Origin: an uncultured Bacilli bacterium
GTDB taxonomy: Bacteria > Bacillota_I > Bacilli_A > RF39 > UBA660
NCBI GenBank assembly: GCA_947588975.1
Contig: CANQAF010000030.1
Location: 1 to 14,803, forward strand
Direction: 5' to 3'
DNA length: 14,803 nucleotides
In this document: positions 1-7,102 of the stretch, one piece after another
How positions within the stretch are numbered: position 1 is the stretch's first letter
Layout of the letters: each line of letters opens with the position of its first letter
Made by a program: the position numbers and the translations under genes
Notes under the pieces: generated by a model
Told to the model about the DNA's origin: nothing
Seen by the model: the letters and a program-made list of their open reading frames with translations, nothing else
Database searches by the model: none

Positions 1-63
1 CATATACATCCTTACTTTCTGATACTGCTTGATAACACTTTAACTTTTATATTAGCTATTATA
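1..63 (-). promoter_or_regulatory. Possible start and promoter region of a divergent leftward gene
   Basis: On the minus strand the window ends with an ATG (positions 3-1) preceded by AAGGA (9-13), a plausible ribosome binding site. Further upstream is a perfect TATAAT (58-63), which would give a leader of roughly 50 bases. No good -35 lies 16-18 bases away; the nearest TTGTCA is about 20 bases off. A leftward gene may therefore begin exactly at the window edge, but none of its coding sequence is visible beyond the ATG. Confidence 0.25.
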
Positions 64-82
64 CTAACATATTTTTGTTAAT

Positions 83-144
83 TTGACAAGTTTTTATCTT
101 TTTTTATTATTTTATGTTATAATATAATTCGTTCATGAGGTGAT
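83..144 (+). promoter_or_regulatory. Promoter and ribosome binding site of the FemAB-like gene
   Basis: Two overlapping promoter solutions are visible. One is TTGACA (83-88) with TATTAT (105-110) at 16-base spacing. The other is an extended -10, TGTTATAAT (115-123), with no good -35. Transcription from the second would start near 130 and give a leader of about 18 bases. The ribosome binding site GAGGTGAT (137-144) sits just before the ATG at 148. A poly-T tract separates the two solutions. Confidence 0.6.
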
Positions 145-147
145 TAC

Positions 148-1398
148 ATGATATTACAAGAATTAACTGCAGAAGAATTTGAACTTTTTACCAATCAATT
201 TCCAACACATTCTTTATATCAAACAAAAGAATATGCTTTTGTCATGAAAAAACAAAAATTTGAGATTATGTTTTTAGGATTGGTACAAAATCAAAAAATA
301 TTTGCTGCTACACTTTTACTAATTGATAAAAATCATAATTTTAAATATGCATATGCTCCACGTGGATTTTTACTTGATTATACGAATTATGAATTATTTG
401 AATTATTTACGAAAGAAATTAAAAAATATTTAGGTAAAAGAAACATCATTGCCATAAAACTAAATCCTTATATTTTAAAATATACACATATTCCATTTCA
501 ACGTTTAACACGAAAAGATGCACAATATGATCTTATATTTGAAAATTTTCAAAAATTAGGATACCGACATTTAGGTTATAATCATTTTTTTGAAGCATTC
601 AAGCCAAGATATGAAGCTTGTGTTTCTCTCAATATTCCTATATCTATATTATTTCAAAATGTAAAAAAAGAATTTCGTACTAAAATTAGAAGTGCCGAAG
701 AAAAGGGTTTGAAAGTATATAAAGGTTTAAAAGAAGACTTAGGTTATTTATATTTACAAACTAAAAAGAAGTACCCTAGAGATTTGGCTTATTTCCAAGA
801 TTGTTATCAAAACTTTCAAGGAAATCACCAAGTTGATTTTTATTATATCAAATTGGATACTGCTACTTACTTACAAAGTATGACCAGTCGTTATCATCAA
901 CAGGAAGAAATTTGTAATCAAATCAATCGCAAATTGATTTCGAATCAAACGAAATATAATGATAAATATCTAAATTTGAAAATAGAAGCGGATAAAAAAT
1001 TCAATCAATATCATAAAGAATTAATATACGCTACTAATTTATTAAAAAACCATCCGAATGGTATTCCATTAGCATCCGCACTTATTATTAAAAATAATAA
1101 AGAAGCCTATCTATTGATGGATGGTTATGATACAAAATATAAAAGGCTTAATGCAAAACATTTACTTATATGGAAATTGTGTGAACAATATGCACAAGAA
1201 GGATACGAGACTTTAAATTTAGGAGGTATTACAGATCTAGATTTACCAAATAATCCATATAAAGGTTTAAATGACTTTAAATTAGGATTCCATACATACA
1301 TCAATGAATATATGGGAGATATGGAACTCATTACCAATAGTACTCTTTACTTTATGTATCGCAATAGTATTGGTATACGTAATATATTAAAACATTAA
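148..1398 (+). CDS. FemAB/FemX-like peptidoglycan branching aminoacyltransferase
   Basis: Proteins of this family transfer amino acids from aminoacyl-tRNA onto the stem peptide of lipid II or peptidoglycan in the cytoplasm, building the interpeptide bridge. The 416-residue length is typical. The protein shows the expected layout of two acetyltransferase-like folds split by a coiled-coil arm: an N-terminal half with conserved YAPRGFLLDY (about 69-78) and a charged helical insert at about 244-300. The C-terminal half has IPLASALII (306-314), YKRLNAKHLLIWKL (331-344) and NDFKLGF (375-381), which match family landmarks. ATG 148 is chosen for the well-placed GAGGTGAT. There is no signal peptide or membrane segment. 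It is the only rightward gene and has its own promoter and terminator. The amino acid added (Ala, Ser or Gly) and the bridge position cannot be read from sequence. Confidence 0.85.
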   Translation: MILQELTAEEFELFTNQFPTHSLYQTKEYAFVMKKQKFEIMFLGLVQNQKIFAATLLLIDKNHNFKYAYAPRGFLLDYTNYELFELFTKEIKKYLGKRNIIAIKLNPYILKYTHIPFQRLTRKDAQYDLIFENFQKLGYRHLGYNHFFEAFKPRYEACVSLNIPISILFQNVKKEFRTKIRSAEEKGLKVYKGLKEDLGYLYLQTKKKYPRDLAYFQDCYQNFQGNHQVDFYYIKLDTATYLQSMTSRYHQQEEICNQINRKLISNQTKYNDKYLNLKIEADKKFNQYHKELIYATNLLKNHPNGIPLASALIIKNNKEAYLLMDGYDTKYKRLNAKHLLIWKLCEQYAQEGYETLNLGGITDLDLPNNPYKGLNDFKLGFHTYINEYMGDMELITNSTLYFMYRNSIGIRNILKH

Positions 1399-1426
1399 AA
1401 AAAATAAGCATTTCTGCTTATTTTTT
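1399..1426. terminator. Bidirectional intrinsic terminator between the FemAB-like gene and tuf
   Basis: A perfect 12-bp stem (1399-1410 with 1415-1426) encloses a TTTC loop. The core is ATAAGCA/TGCTTAT, flanked by A6 on the left and T6 on the right. It therefore has a U-tract in both directions and can end the rightward FemAB-like transcript and the leftward str operon. It starts right after the FemAB-like stop and ends one base before the tuf stop codon. Confidence 0.88.
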
Positions 1427-1427
1427 A

Positions 1428-2612
1428 TTATTCAATAATTTCTGAAATATTTCCAGAACCAACTGTTCTACCACCTTCACGAATAGAGAACTTAGTTCCA
1501 TTTTCAATTGCGATAGGTGCAATTAATTCAACAGTCATTTCTACGTTGTCTCCAGGCATAACCATTTCTACACCTGCAGGTAATTCAATAACACCTGTAA
1601 CATCTGTAGTTCTGAAATAGAATTGTGGACGATAGTTACTGAAGAATGGAGTATGTCTTCCACCTTCTTCTTTCGTTAATACATAAACTTGTGCTTTGAA
1701 TTTTTTATGTGGAGTAACTGAACCTGGTTTTGCTAATACTTGACCACGTTCAACTTCTTCACGAGCAATACCACGTAATAATACTCCGGCATTATCTCCT
1801 GATTCAGCATAGTCTAATTGTTTACGGAACATTTCAATTCCTGTAACAACAGTCTTCTTAGTATCCTTTAAACCAACGATTTCAACTTCGTCATTTAATT
1901 GTAATTTACCTCTTTCAACACGTCCTGTAACAACAGTTCCACGTCCAGTAATTGTAAATACATCTTCTACTGGCATTAAGAAAGGTTTATCAGTATCACG
2001 TGGTGGAGTTTGAATCCAGTTATCAACAGCATCCATTAAATCCAAGATTGCTTGTTCATATTTAGGATCTCCTTCAAGAGCTTTTAATGCAGATCCACGG
2101 ATAATTGGAGTTTCGTCTCCTTCGAATCCATATTCATTTAATAATTCACGAATTTCCATTTCAACTAAGTCTAATAATTCTTCATCATCAACCATGTCGC
2201 ATTTATTCATGAATACAACCATACGAGGTACACCAACTTGACGTGACAATAAGATATGTTCACGAGTTTGTGCCATAGGTCCATCAGTTGCAGCAATAAC
2301 TAAGATTGCTCCATCCATTTGTGCTGCACCAGTAATCATGTTCTTTACATAGTCAGCATGTCCTGGACAGTCAACGTGTGCATAGTGTCTTTTATCAGTT
2401 TGATATTCAACGTGAGAAGTGTTAATTGTGATTCCACGTTCTCTTTCTTCAGGTGCTTTATCAATATTTGCATAATCTACAAATTCAGCATATCCTTTTT
2501 TAGATAATACATTTGTAATAGCCGCAGTTAAAGTAGTTTTACCGTGGTCTACGTGTCCAATTGTACCAATGTTAACATGTGGTTTTGAACGATCAAATTT
2601 TTGTTTTGCCAT
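1428..2612 (-). CDS. tuf: Elongation factor Tu
   Basis: EF-Tu is the GTPase that delivers aminoacyl-tRNA to the ribosomal A site. The 394 residues are full length. GTPase motifs are all present: G1 GHVDHGKT (19-26), G2 RGITI (60-64 region), G3 DCPGH (81-85), G4 NKCD (136-139) and G5 SAL (174-176). The beta-barrel domains II and III follow, with ITGRGTVVTGRVERG and a conserved end GGRTVGSGNISEIIE. The ATG at 2612 has AAGGAGGA (2621-2628) upstream at good spacing. It is the last gene of the str operon, 145 bases downstream of fusA, and ends at the shared hairpin terminator. The gap before it holds a hairpin and a weak candidate promoter, so partly independent expression is possible. No odd residues were noticed. 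Confidence 0.98.
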   Translation of the reverse strand: MAKQKFDRSKPHVNIGTIGHVDHGKTTLTAAITNVLSKKGYAEFVDYANIDKAPEERERGITINTSHVEYQTDKRHYAHVDCPGHADYVKNMITGAAQMDGAILVIAATDGPMAQTREHILLSRQVGVPRMVVFMNKCDMVDDEELLDLVEMEIRELLNEYGFEGDETPIIRGSALKALEGDPKYEQAILDLMDAVDNWIQTPPRDTDKPFLMPVEDVFTITGRGTVVTGRVERGKLQLNDEVEIVGLKDTKKTVVTGIEMFRKQLDYAESGDNAGVLLRGIAREEVERGQVLAKPGSVTPHKKFKAQVYVLTKEEGGRHTPFFSNYRPQFYFRTTDVTGVIELPAGVEMVMPGDNVEMTVELIAPIAIENGTKFSIREGGRTVGSGNISEIIE

Positions 2613-2649
2613 ATAAATTTTCCTCCTTATATTTACTTACATAATCTAT

Positions 2650-2676
2650 TTTATATTACTTACCAAAAAATAGCAA
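2650..2676 (-). promoter_or_regulatory. Weak candidate tuf promoter
   Basis: On the minus strand TTGCTA (2671-2676) precedes TATAAA (2650-2655) with only 15 bases between them, followed about 20 bases later by the tuf ribosome binding site. The spacing is short and the -35 matches poorly, so this is a tentative internal promoter. Readthrough from fusA is at least as likely. Confidence 0.25.
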
Positions 2677-2726
2677 GTAATTTTTTTGAGAAAACCATGT
2701 TTTTCATGATTTTAAATGGATGGATG

Positions 2727-2748
2727 GGAAGTAACAAAAGTTACTTCC
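2727..2748 (-). other. Hairpin 9 bases downstream of fusA
   Basis: A perfect 9-bp inverted repeat, GGAAGTAAC/GTTACTTCC (2727-2735 with 2740-2748), has a 4-base loop. Read leftward it lies just past the fusA stop (2758) and is followed by CATCCATCC rather than a U-tract. A strong Rho-independent terminator is therefore unlikely. A 3'-end stabiliser, a processing site or a partial attenuator between fusA and tuf would fit. Confidence 0.55.
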
Positions 2749-2757
2749 TACCAATTA

Positions 2758-4833
2758 TTATTGATTACCACCATTTTTCTTAATAATTTCATCAGCAATA
2801 TTTCTTGGTACTTCTTCATAGTGATCAAAAGTCATCGTATAATTTCCACGTCCTTGTGTATTAGAACGTAAGCTTGTTACATATCCAAACATTTCAGAAA
2901 GTGGAACCATTGCATCAATTGCTAAAGCATTTCCTCTTGATTCTTGCCCAAGTGGACGTCCACGACGAGAAGTAATATCACCCATTACATTTCCTAAATA
3001 TTCATCTGGTACAACAACTTGTACTTTCATGATTGGTTCTAGTAATATTGGTTTACATTTATTTTTTGCCTCTTTTAAAGCCATAGAAGCAGCAATTTTG
3101 TAAGCCATTTCTGATGAATCGACATCATGGTAAGATCCATCAAATAGTGTAGCCTTTACGTCTACCATTGGGAATCCTGCAAGAACACCAGTTTTCATAG
3201 CTTCTTGAAGACCCTTGTCTGTTACTGGAATATATTCACGAGGAACAACACCACCAACAACTGCATCAACGAATTCATATCCTTTATCAGGATTTGGTTC
3301 AAATTTAATCCATACGTGACCATATTGTCCACGACCACCAGATTGTTTGATATATTTTCCTTCGCATTCTGCTGCTTGCGTAATTGTTTCACGATAAGAT
3401 ACTTGTGGTTGCCCAACGTTTGCTTCAACACCAAATTCTCTTTTCATACGATCAACAATTATATCCAAATGAAGTTCACCCATACCAGCAATAATTGTTT
3501 GACCAGTTTCATGGTTTGTACTAGCACGGAAAGTTGGATCTTCCTCTGCAAGTTTTTGTAAAGCGATCGCCATCTTATCTTGATCCGCTTTTGATTTTGG
3601 TTCTACTGTAAGTTCAATTACTGGTTCAGGGAATTCCATAGATTCCAAAATACATGGATGTTTTTCATCGCACAATGTATCTCCAGTAGTTGTATCTTTA
3701 AAACCAACAGCTGCAGCAATATCTCCCGCATATACTTCTGAAATTTCAGTACGGTTATTCGCATGCATCAATAAAATACGTCCTAATCTTTCTTTTTCTC
3801 CCTTAGTAGCATTTAATACATAAGAACCACCTGTAATGTGTCCTGAATAAACACGGAAGAATGTTAGACGTCCTACAAATGGATCTGTCATAACTTTAAA
3901 TGCTAATGCACTAAAAGGTTCTGAATCAGATGGATGTCTTTCTGTTTCTTTTCCATCTGGATCTATACCTTTAATAGATGGAATATCTGATGGAGCTGGT
4001 AGATAATCTACAACCGCATCTAATAATAACTTAATACCTGTATTTCCTAATGCAGTTCCACATAATACTGGGAAGAATTCTACTGATAGAGTACCCTTAC
4101 GGATAGCACGTTTTAACATATCAACAGGAATTTCTTCTCCTTCTAAGTATTTGCTCATTAATTCATCATCGAATTCTGCAACTGCTTCAATTAAGGCATT
4201 ACGTTTTTCTTCTGCTAATGCTTTATAATCATCAGGAATTGCAATTTCAACTGCATTTTCTTCAGGTTGTCTATCATATTGATAAGCTTTCATATTGACT
4301 AAGTCAATAATTGTTTTGAATTCACTTTCAGCGCCAATTGGCCATTCGATTGGAGCAAAATTTACTCCTAAGCGATCTTTAATTGTTTTTAAGCAGTATT
4401 CAAAATCTGCTCCCATTTTATCCATTTTGTTACAGAAAATCATACGTGGTACTTTGAATTCATCTGCTTGACGCCATACAGTTTCTGTTTGAGGTTCTAC
4501 ACCAGCTTGTGTATCTAAAAGGGCAACTGCACCATCTAAAACACGAAGTGAACGAGAAACTTCGACTGTAAAATCTACGTGCCCTGGAGTATCGATAATA
4601 TTTAATCTATGACCTTTCCAGAAAGCAGTAGTAGCGGCTGAAGTGATTGTGATTCCACGTTCTTGTTCTTGTTCCATCCAGTCCATTTGTGAAGCACCAT
4701 CATGTGTTTCACCCATTTTATGGATTTTGTGAGTATGGAATAAGATACGTTCGGTACAAGTTGTTTTACCTGCATCGATATGTGCCATGATTCCAAAGTT
4801 ACGTGTATTTTCTAAACTATATTCACGAGCCAT
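2758..4833 (-). CDS. fusA: Elongation factor G
   Basis: EF-G is the GTPase that drives ribosomal translocation and, together with ribosome recycling factor, splits post-termination ribosomes. At 691 residues it has the normal length. Motifs are G1 AHIDAGKT (17-24), G2 RGITI (59-63), G3 DTPGH (81-85) and G4 NKMD (135-138), followed by the G' insert. Domains II-V follow, including GMGELHLDI, the domain IV stretch SGGRGQYGHVWI and the domain V stretch SRRGRPLGQESRGNA. The ATG at 4833 has AAGGAA (within 4842-4848) upstream. It lies 20 bases from the rpsG stop, so it is co-transcribed with rpsL and rpsG. It is the housekeeping form: the str operon position and the Gly-rich domain IV argue against an EF-G2 or tetracycline-resistance paralogue. 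Confidence 0.98.
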   Translation of the reverse strand: MAREYSLENTRNFGIMAHIDAGKTTCTERILFHTHKIHKMGETHDGASQMDWMEQEQERGITITSAATTAFWKGHRLNIIDTPGHVDFTVEVSRSLRVLDGAVALLDTQAGVEPQTETVWRQADEFKVPRMIFCNKMDKMGADFEYCLKTIKDRLGVNFAPIEWPIGAESEFKTIIDLVNMKAYQYDRQPEENAVEIAIPDDYKALAEEKRNALIEAVAEFDDELMSKYLEGEEIPVDMLKRAIRKGTLSVEFFPVLCGTALGNTGIKLLLDAVVDYLPAPSDIPSIKGIDPDGKETERHPSDSEPFSALAFKVMTDPFVGRLTFFRVYSGHITGGSYVLNATKGEKERLGRILLMHANNRTEISEVYAGDIAAAVGFKDTTTGDTLCDEKHPCILESMEFPEPVIELTVEPKSKADQDKMAIALQKLAEEDPTFRASTNHETGQTIIAGMGELHLDIIVDRMKREFGVEANVGQPQVSYRETITQAAECEGKYIKQSGGRGQYGHVWIKFEPNPDKGYEFVDAVVGGVVPREYIPVTDKGLQEAMKTGVLAGFPMVDVKATLFDGSYHDVDSSEMAYKIAASMALKEAKNKCKPILLEPIMKVQVVVPDEYLGNVMGDITSRRGRPLGQESRGNALAIDAMVPLSEMFGYVTSLRSNTQGRGNYTMTFDHYEEVPRNIADEIIKKNGGNQ

Positions 4834-4853
4834 ATACTAATTCCTTTCTTAAA

Positions 4854-5321
4854 TTACCAACGATAATGTGCAAATGCTTTGTTTGCTTCTGCCATTCTGT
4901 GTGTATCTTCACGTTTTTTCACAGCTGCACCTGTTCCTTCAGATGCATCTATAATTTCGTTTGCTAAGTTTTCAGACATAGAATGTCCTCCACGTAAACG
5001 AGCATAATTCACTAACCAACGAAGTGCTAAAGCCTGACTACGATCTGCTTTTACTTCAATTGGGACTTGATAGTTTGCTCCACCAACACGGCGAGATTTT
5101 ACTTCAAGTGCAGGTTTGATGTTTTCCATTGCTTGTGCAAATACTTCCATTGGATCTTTTCCAGTTTTTTCTTTGACAAGATCAAAAGCACCATATAATA
5201 TTTTTTGTGCAGTTCCTTTTTTACCATCATTCATAATTTGATTAATTAATTTTGTAACTAATTTTGAATTATAAATTGGATCTGCTAAAACGTCTCTTTT
5301 GACAGCACGTCTTTTACGCAT
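4854..5321 (-). CDS. rpsG: 30S ribosomal protein uS7
   Basis: S7 is a primary 16S rRNA binder that nucleates assembly of the 30S head and contacts the E-site tRNA. The 155-residue length is standard. The N-terminal MRKRRAVKRD, the beta-hairpin segment KSRRVGGANYQVPIEV (75-90) and the C-terminal KAFAHYRW are clear family signatures. AAGGAGGT (5327-5334) sits just upstream of the ATG at 5321. It is second in the str operon, with 18 bases to rpsL and 20 to fusA. In other bacteria S7 represses its own operon by binding the mRNA; no copy of that binding structure was recognised in the short gap here. Confidence 0.98.
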   Translation of the reverse strand: MRKRRAVKRDVLADPIYNSKLVTKLINQIMNDGKKGTAQKILYGAFDLVKEKTGKDPMEVFAQAMENIKPALEVKSRRVGGANYQVPIEVKADRSQALALRWLVNYARLRGGHSMSENLANEIIDASEGTGAAVKKREDTHRMAEANKAFAHYRW

Positions 5322-5339
5322 AATATACCTCCTTTTCTA

Positions 5340-5759
5340 TTATTTACTTGCTTTTGGTTTTTTAGTTCCATATTTAGAACGTCCTTGACGTCTTTTATCA
5401 ATACCTGCAGTATCTAAAGTACCACGAACGATATGATAACGAACACCGATTAAGTCCTTAACACGTCCTCCACGAATTAAAACAACACTGTGCTCTTGTA
5501 AGTTATGTCCTTCCCCACCAATATAAGCAGTTACTTCCATACCGTTGCTTAAACGAACACGGGCATATTTACGTAATGCTGAGTTTGGTTTCTTTGGTGT
5601 CATTGTTCCTACACGAGTACATACTCCACGCTTTTGTGGTGAATGTTGTACAGTAGTCTTCTTTTCACGGCTGTTATATCCAACACCTAATACTGGTGAT
5701 TTACTTTTTCTTGTTTTATCAGATCTACCTTTTCTTACTAATTGTTGCATTGTAGGCAT
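5340..5759 (-). CDS. rpsL: 30S ribosomal protein uS12
   Basis: S12 lies at the decoding centre and controls accuracy; it is the classic streptomycin-resistance locus. The 139-residue length is the Firmicutes form, with an extra loop at about 20-38 compared with E. coli. Key stretches are CTRVGTMTPKKPNSALRK (47-64) and GEGHNLQEHSVVLIRGGRVK (82-101). The streptomycin-sensitive lysines K56 and K101 are both wild type, and D102, the RimO methylthiolation site in other bacteria, is present. Residue 104 is Ile (codon ATC, 5448-5450), where E. coli and Bacillus have Pro. AAGGAGG (5768-5774) lies 8 bases before the ATG. It is the first gene of the operon, directly after an approximately 88-base leader. 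Confidence 0.98.
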   Translation of the reverse strand: MPTMQQLVRKGRSDKTRKSKSPVLGVGYNSREKKTTVQHSPQKRGVCTRVGTMTPKKPNSALRKYARVRLSNGMEVTAYIGGEGHNLQEHSVVLIRGGRVKDLIGVRYHIVRGTLDTAGIDKRRQGRSKYGTKKPKASK

Positions 5760-5794
5760 ATTTTTTTCCTCCTTCCATTACACACTTCCAGGTG

Positions 5795-5837
5795 TTTCAT
5801 TTTTTAACTTAATGAAAGATTTACCGAAGTAAATCTT
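5795..5837 (-). other. Structured 5' leader of the str operon with a C(UUCG)G hairpin
   Basis: In the rpsL leader the minus-strand RNA forms a perfect 9-bp stem (5829-5837 with 5816-5824) closed by a C(UUCG)G tetraloop, one of the most stable RNA loops. A second inverted repeat follows, TTTCATT/AATGAAA (5795-5801 with 5811-5817), with a 9-base loop; it shares two bases with the first stem. The UUCG stem begins about 10 bases after the predicted transcription start. Only UUUC follows it, so it is not a normal terminator. A transcript-stabilising cap or a translational control element is inferred. Confidence 0.6.
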
Positions 5838-5853
5838 AATTAAATCCTTTAAT

Positions 5854-5882
5854 AATATACCATCTTATTGTATGCATGTCAA
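5854..5882 (-). promoter_or_regulatory. str operon promoter
   Basis: A near-consensus sigma-A promoter on the minus strand: TTGACA (5877-5882), a 17-base spacer and TATATT (5854-5859). Predicted start is near 5847, leaving a leader of about 88 bases to the rpsL ATG. The -35 box contains the TGA stop codon of the upstream 388-aa gene. No terminator separates the two, so readthrough from that gene is also possible. Confidence 0.85.
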
Positions 5883-7045
5883 CATTTTTTTATACATCTT
5901 TTTTGATATTGTTGCTCTGCTAATTCATATTCATAATCATATGCATATGGTATTTGTTGTTTTGCTTTTTGTAGCTCTTCACGAATGGATAATTTCCAAA
6001 ATTGATATTCATCATCTGAACAGATAAATATCTCCCCTAAATATGATTGAATACAATTTATTTGATCTTGAATATTACTATGATTTTTATAATAATTCAG
6101 TTTTTCATATAATTGATTATATTCGGCAATAGCATTAGGGTATTTTTCAACATTATCTCTTTCGTTTGCACGAAAGAAATCCTCTAATTCTTTTTTAGAA
6201 AAACCAAGGCTAATGAGTAATCCAGCAATATAAATTACAGTATTTTCATCCATAGATTGAATAATTTTACCTTGATATTCATCATAATATTCTCTTACCT
6301 GATGTAATAATTGTTTATATTCTTTATCATTTAAATATTTTTTAGATGATACTAATGGTTGCTGAAAAGTTGGCTTTGATAACAATTCATTATATTTTTT
6401 TCTTTTTTTCAATTGATTGGACAATATCGCTTCTAATGCATGGCATGTTGTTGATTCAATATTCATTTTATTGAATGCATCTACAATACAATCAATATCT
6501 TTTTGTTCAAATATTTCTCTTTGATTAAAATATTTTTCTAAAAGAATATGATGTGCATTGATCATTCTAGCATTTTCAATAGGTGACATTGGATGAATAT
6601 AATCACATTTTTCTATTTGAATTAGGACATGATCATTTAACTTTGTTTTGGAGTTATGAATAAAAAATTTTTTTAATTCACCAAAAGAAAAAGATTGAAA
6701 TTCAAACTTTGAAATGTTTTTCGGATCTTCTAAATAACCAGTTTCTATATTTTTTTCCATAATATATAACAACAAATTCGCACAAAAAGTTGGTCTATAT
6801 CCAAATAAAATCAAAAATTTAGATAACTGACTTAAATCCTTAAAAAATTCATAGTGTCCTTGTTGATATTGTTTTAACAATCGTTCCAAATTTTTTACAT
6901 AAATACAAAGAGACAGTTTTTTTCTAACATATTCACTTTGTTCTACCGTTTTTCCTTGAAGTTGTAATATGGCATATGTATTATCTTCTAATAAGTGAAG
7001 AATTTCATGGTTTAAAAATTGTTCAAATTGCAAAATAGGTGTCAT
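5879..7045 (-). CDS. Unrecognised 388-aa cytoplasmic protein
   Basis: I do not recognise this family. The protein is rich in Lys, Gln, Tyr, Phe and Asn and looks mostly helical, with no signal peptide and no convincing membrane segment. Two stretches share the look of a hydrophobic helix, a Gly turn and an amphipathic helix: LILFGYRPTFCANLLLYIME (about 98-117) and YIAGLLISLGFSKKELEDFF (about 259-278). That resemblance is suggestive only. No catalytic motif was found. The start ATG at 7045 has AAGGAG about 8 bases upstream and its own strong promoter, so the gene is very likely real and well expressed. It sits directly upstream of rpsL, where rpoC and a L7Ae-like gene lie in Bacillus. Its TGA stop lies inside the -35 box of the str promoter. 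A role in translation is only a guess from position. Confidence 0.85.
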   Translation of the reverse strand: MTPILQFEQFLNHEILHLLEDNTYAILQLQGKTVEQSEYVRKKLSLCIYVKNLERLLKQYQQGHYEFFKDLSQLSKFLILFGYRPTFCANLLLYIMEKNIETGYLEDPKNISKFEFQSFSFGELKKFFIHNSKTKLNDHVLIQIEKCDYIHPMSPIENARMINAHHILLEKYFNQREIFEQKDIDCIVDAFNKMNIESTTCHALEAILSNQLKKRKKYNELLSKPTFQQPLVSSKKYLNDKEYKQLLHQVREYYDEYQGKIIQSMDENTVIYIAGLLISLGFSKKELEDFFRANERDNVEKYPNAIAEYNQLYEKLNYYKNHSNIQDQINCIQSYLGEIFICSDDEYQFWKLSIREELQKAKQQIPYAYDYEYELAEQQYQKRCIKKC

Positions 7046-7073
7046 AATAACTACTCCTTTTCATGTGGAAAGT

Positions 7074-7101
7074 ATTATAACACCGTTTTCTTTTTTGTCA
7101 A
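7074..7101 (-). promoter_or_regulatory. Promoter of the 388-aa gene
   Basis: On the minus strand TTGACA (7096-7101) and TATAAT (7074-7079) are spaced by 16 bases. The base context TGT before TATAAT also makes it an extended -10. Predicted start is near 7067 and the leader is about 22 bases, carrying the AAGGAG site. The -35 box begins two bases after the TAG stop of the upstream deacetylase gene. Confidence 0.85.
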
Positions 7102-7102
7102 C

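Noticed and set aside
2601..2783. 60-codon rightward open frame across the tuf-fusA gap
   Set aside because: It starts inside tuf on the opposite strand, has no Shine-Dalgarno or promoter, and is explained by AT-rich spacer sequence.
3205..3561. 118-codon rightward open frame opposite fusA
   Set aside because: It lies fully antisense to the conserved fusA coding region, has no ribosome binding site and encodes a Phe/Thr/Asn-rich low-quality protein. It is a by-product of fusA codon use.
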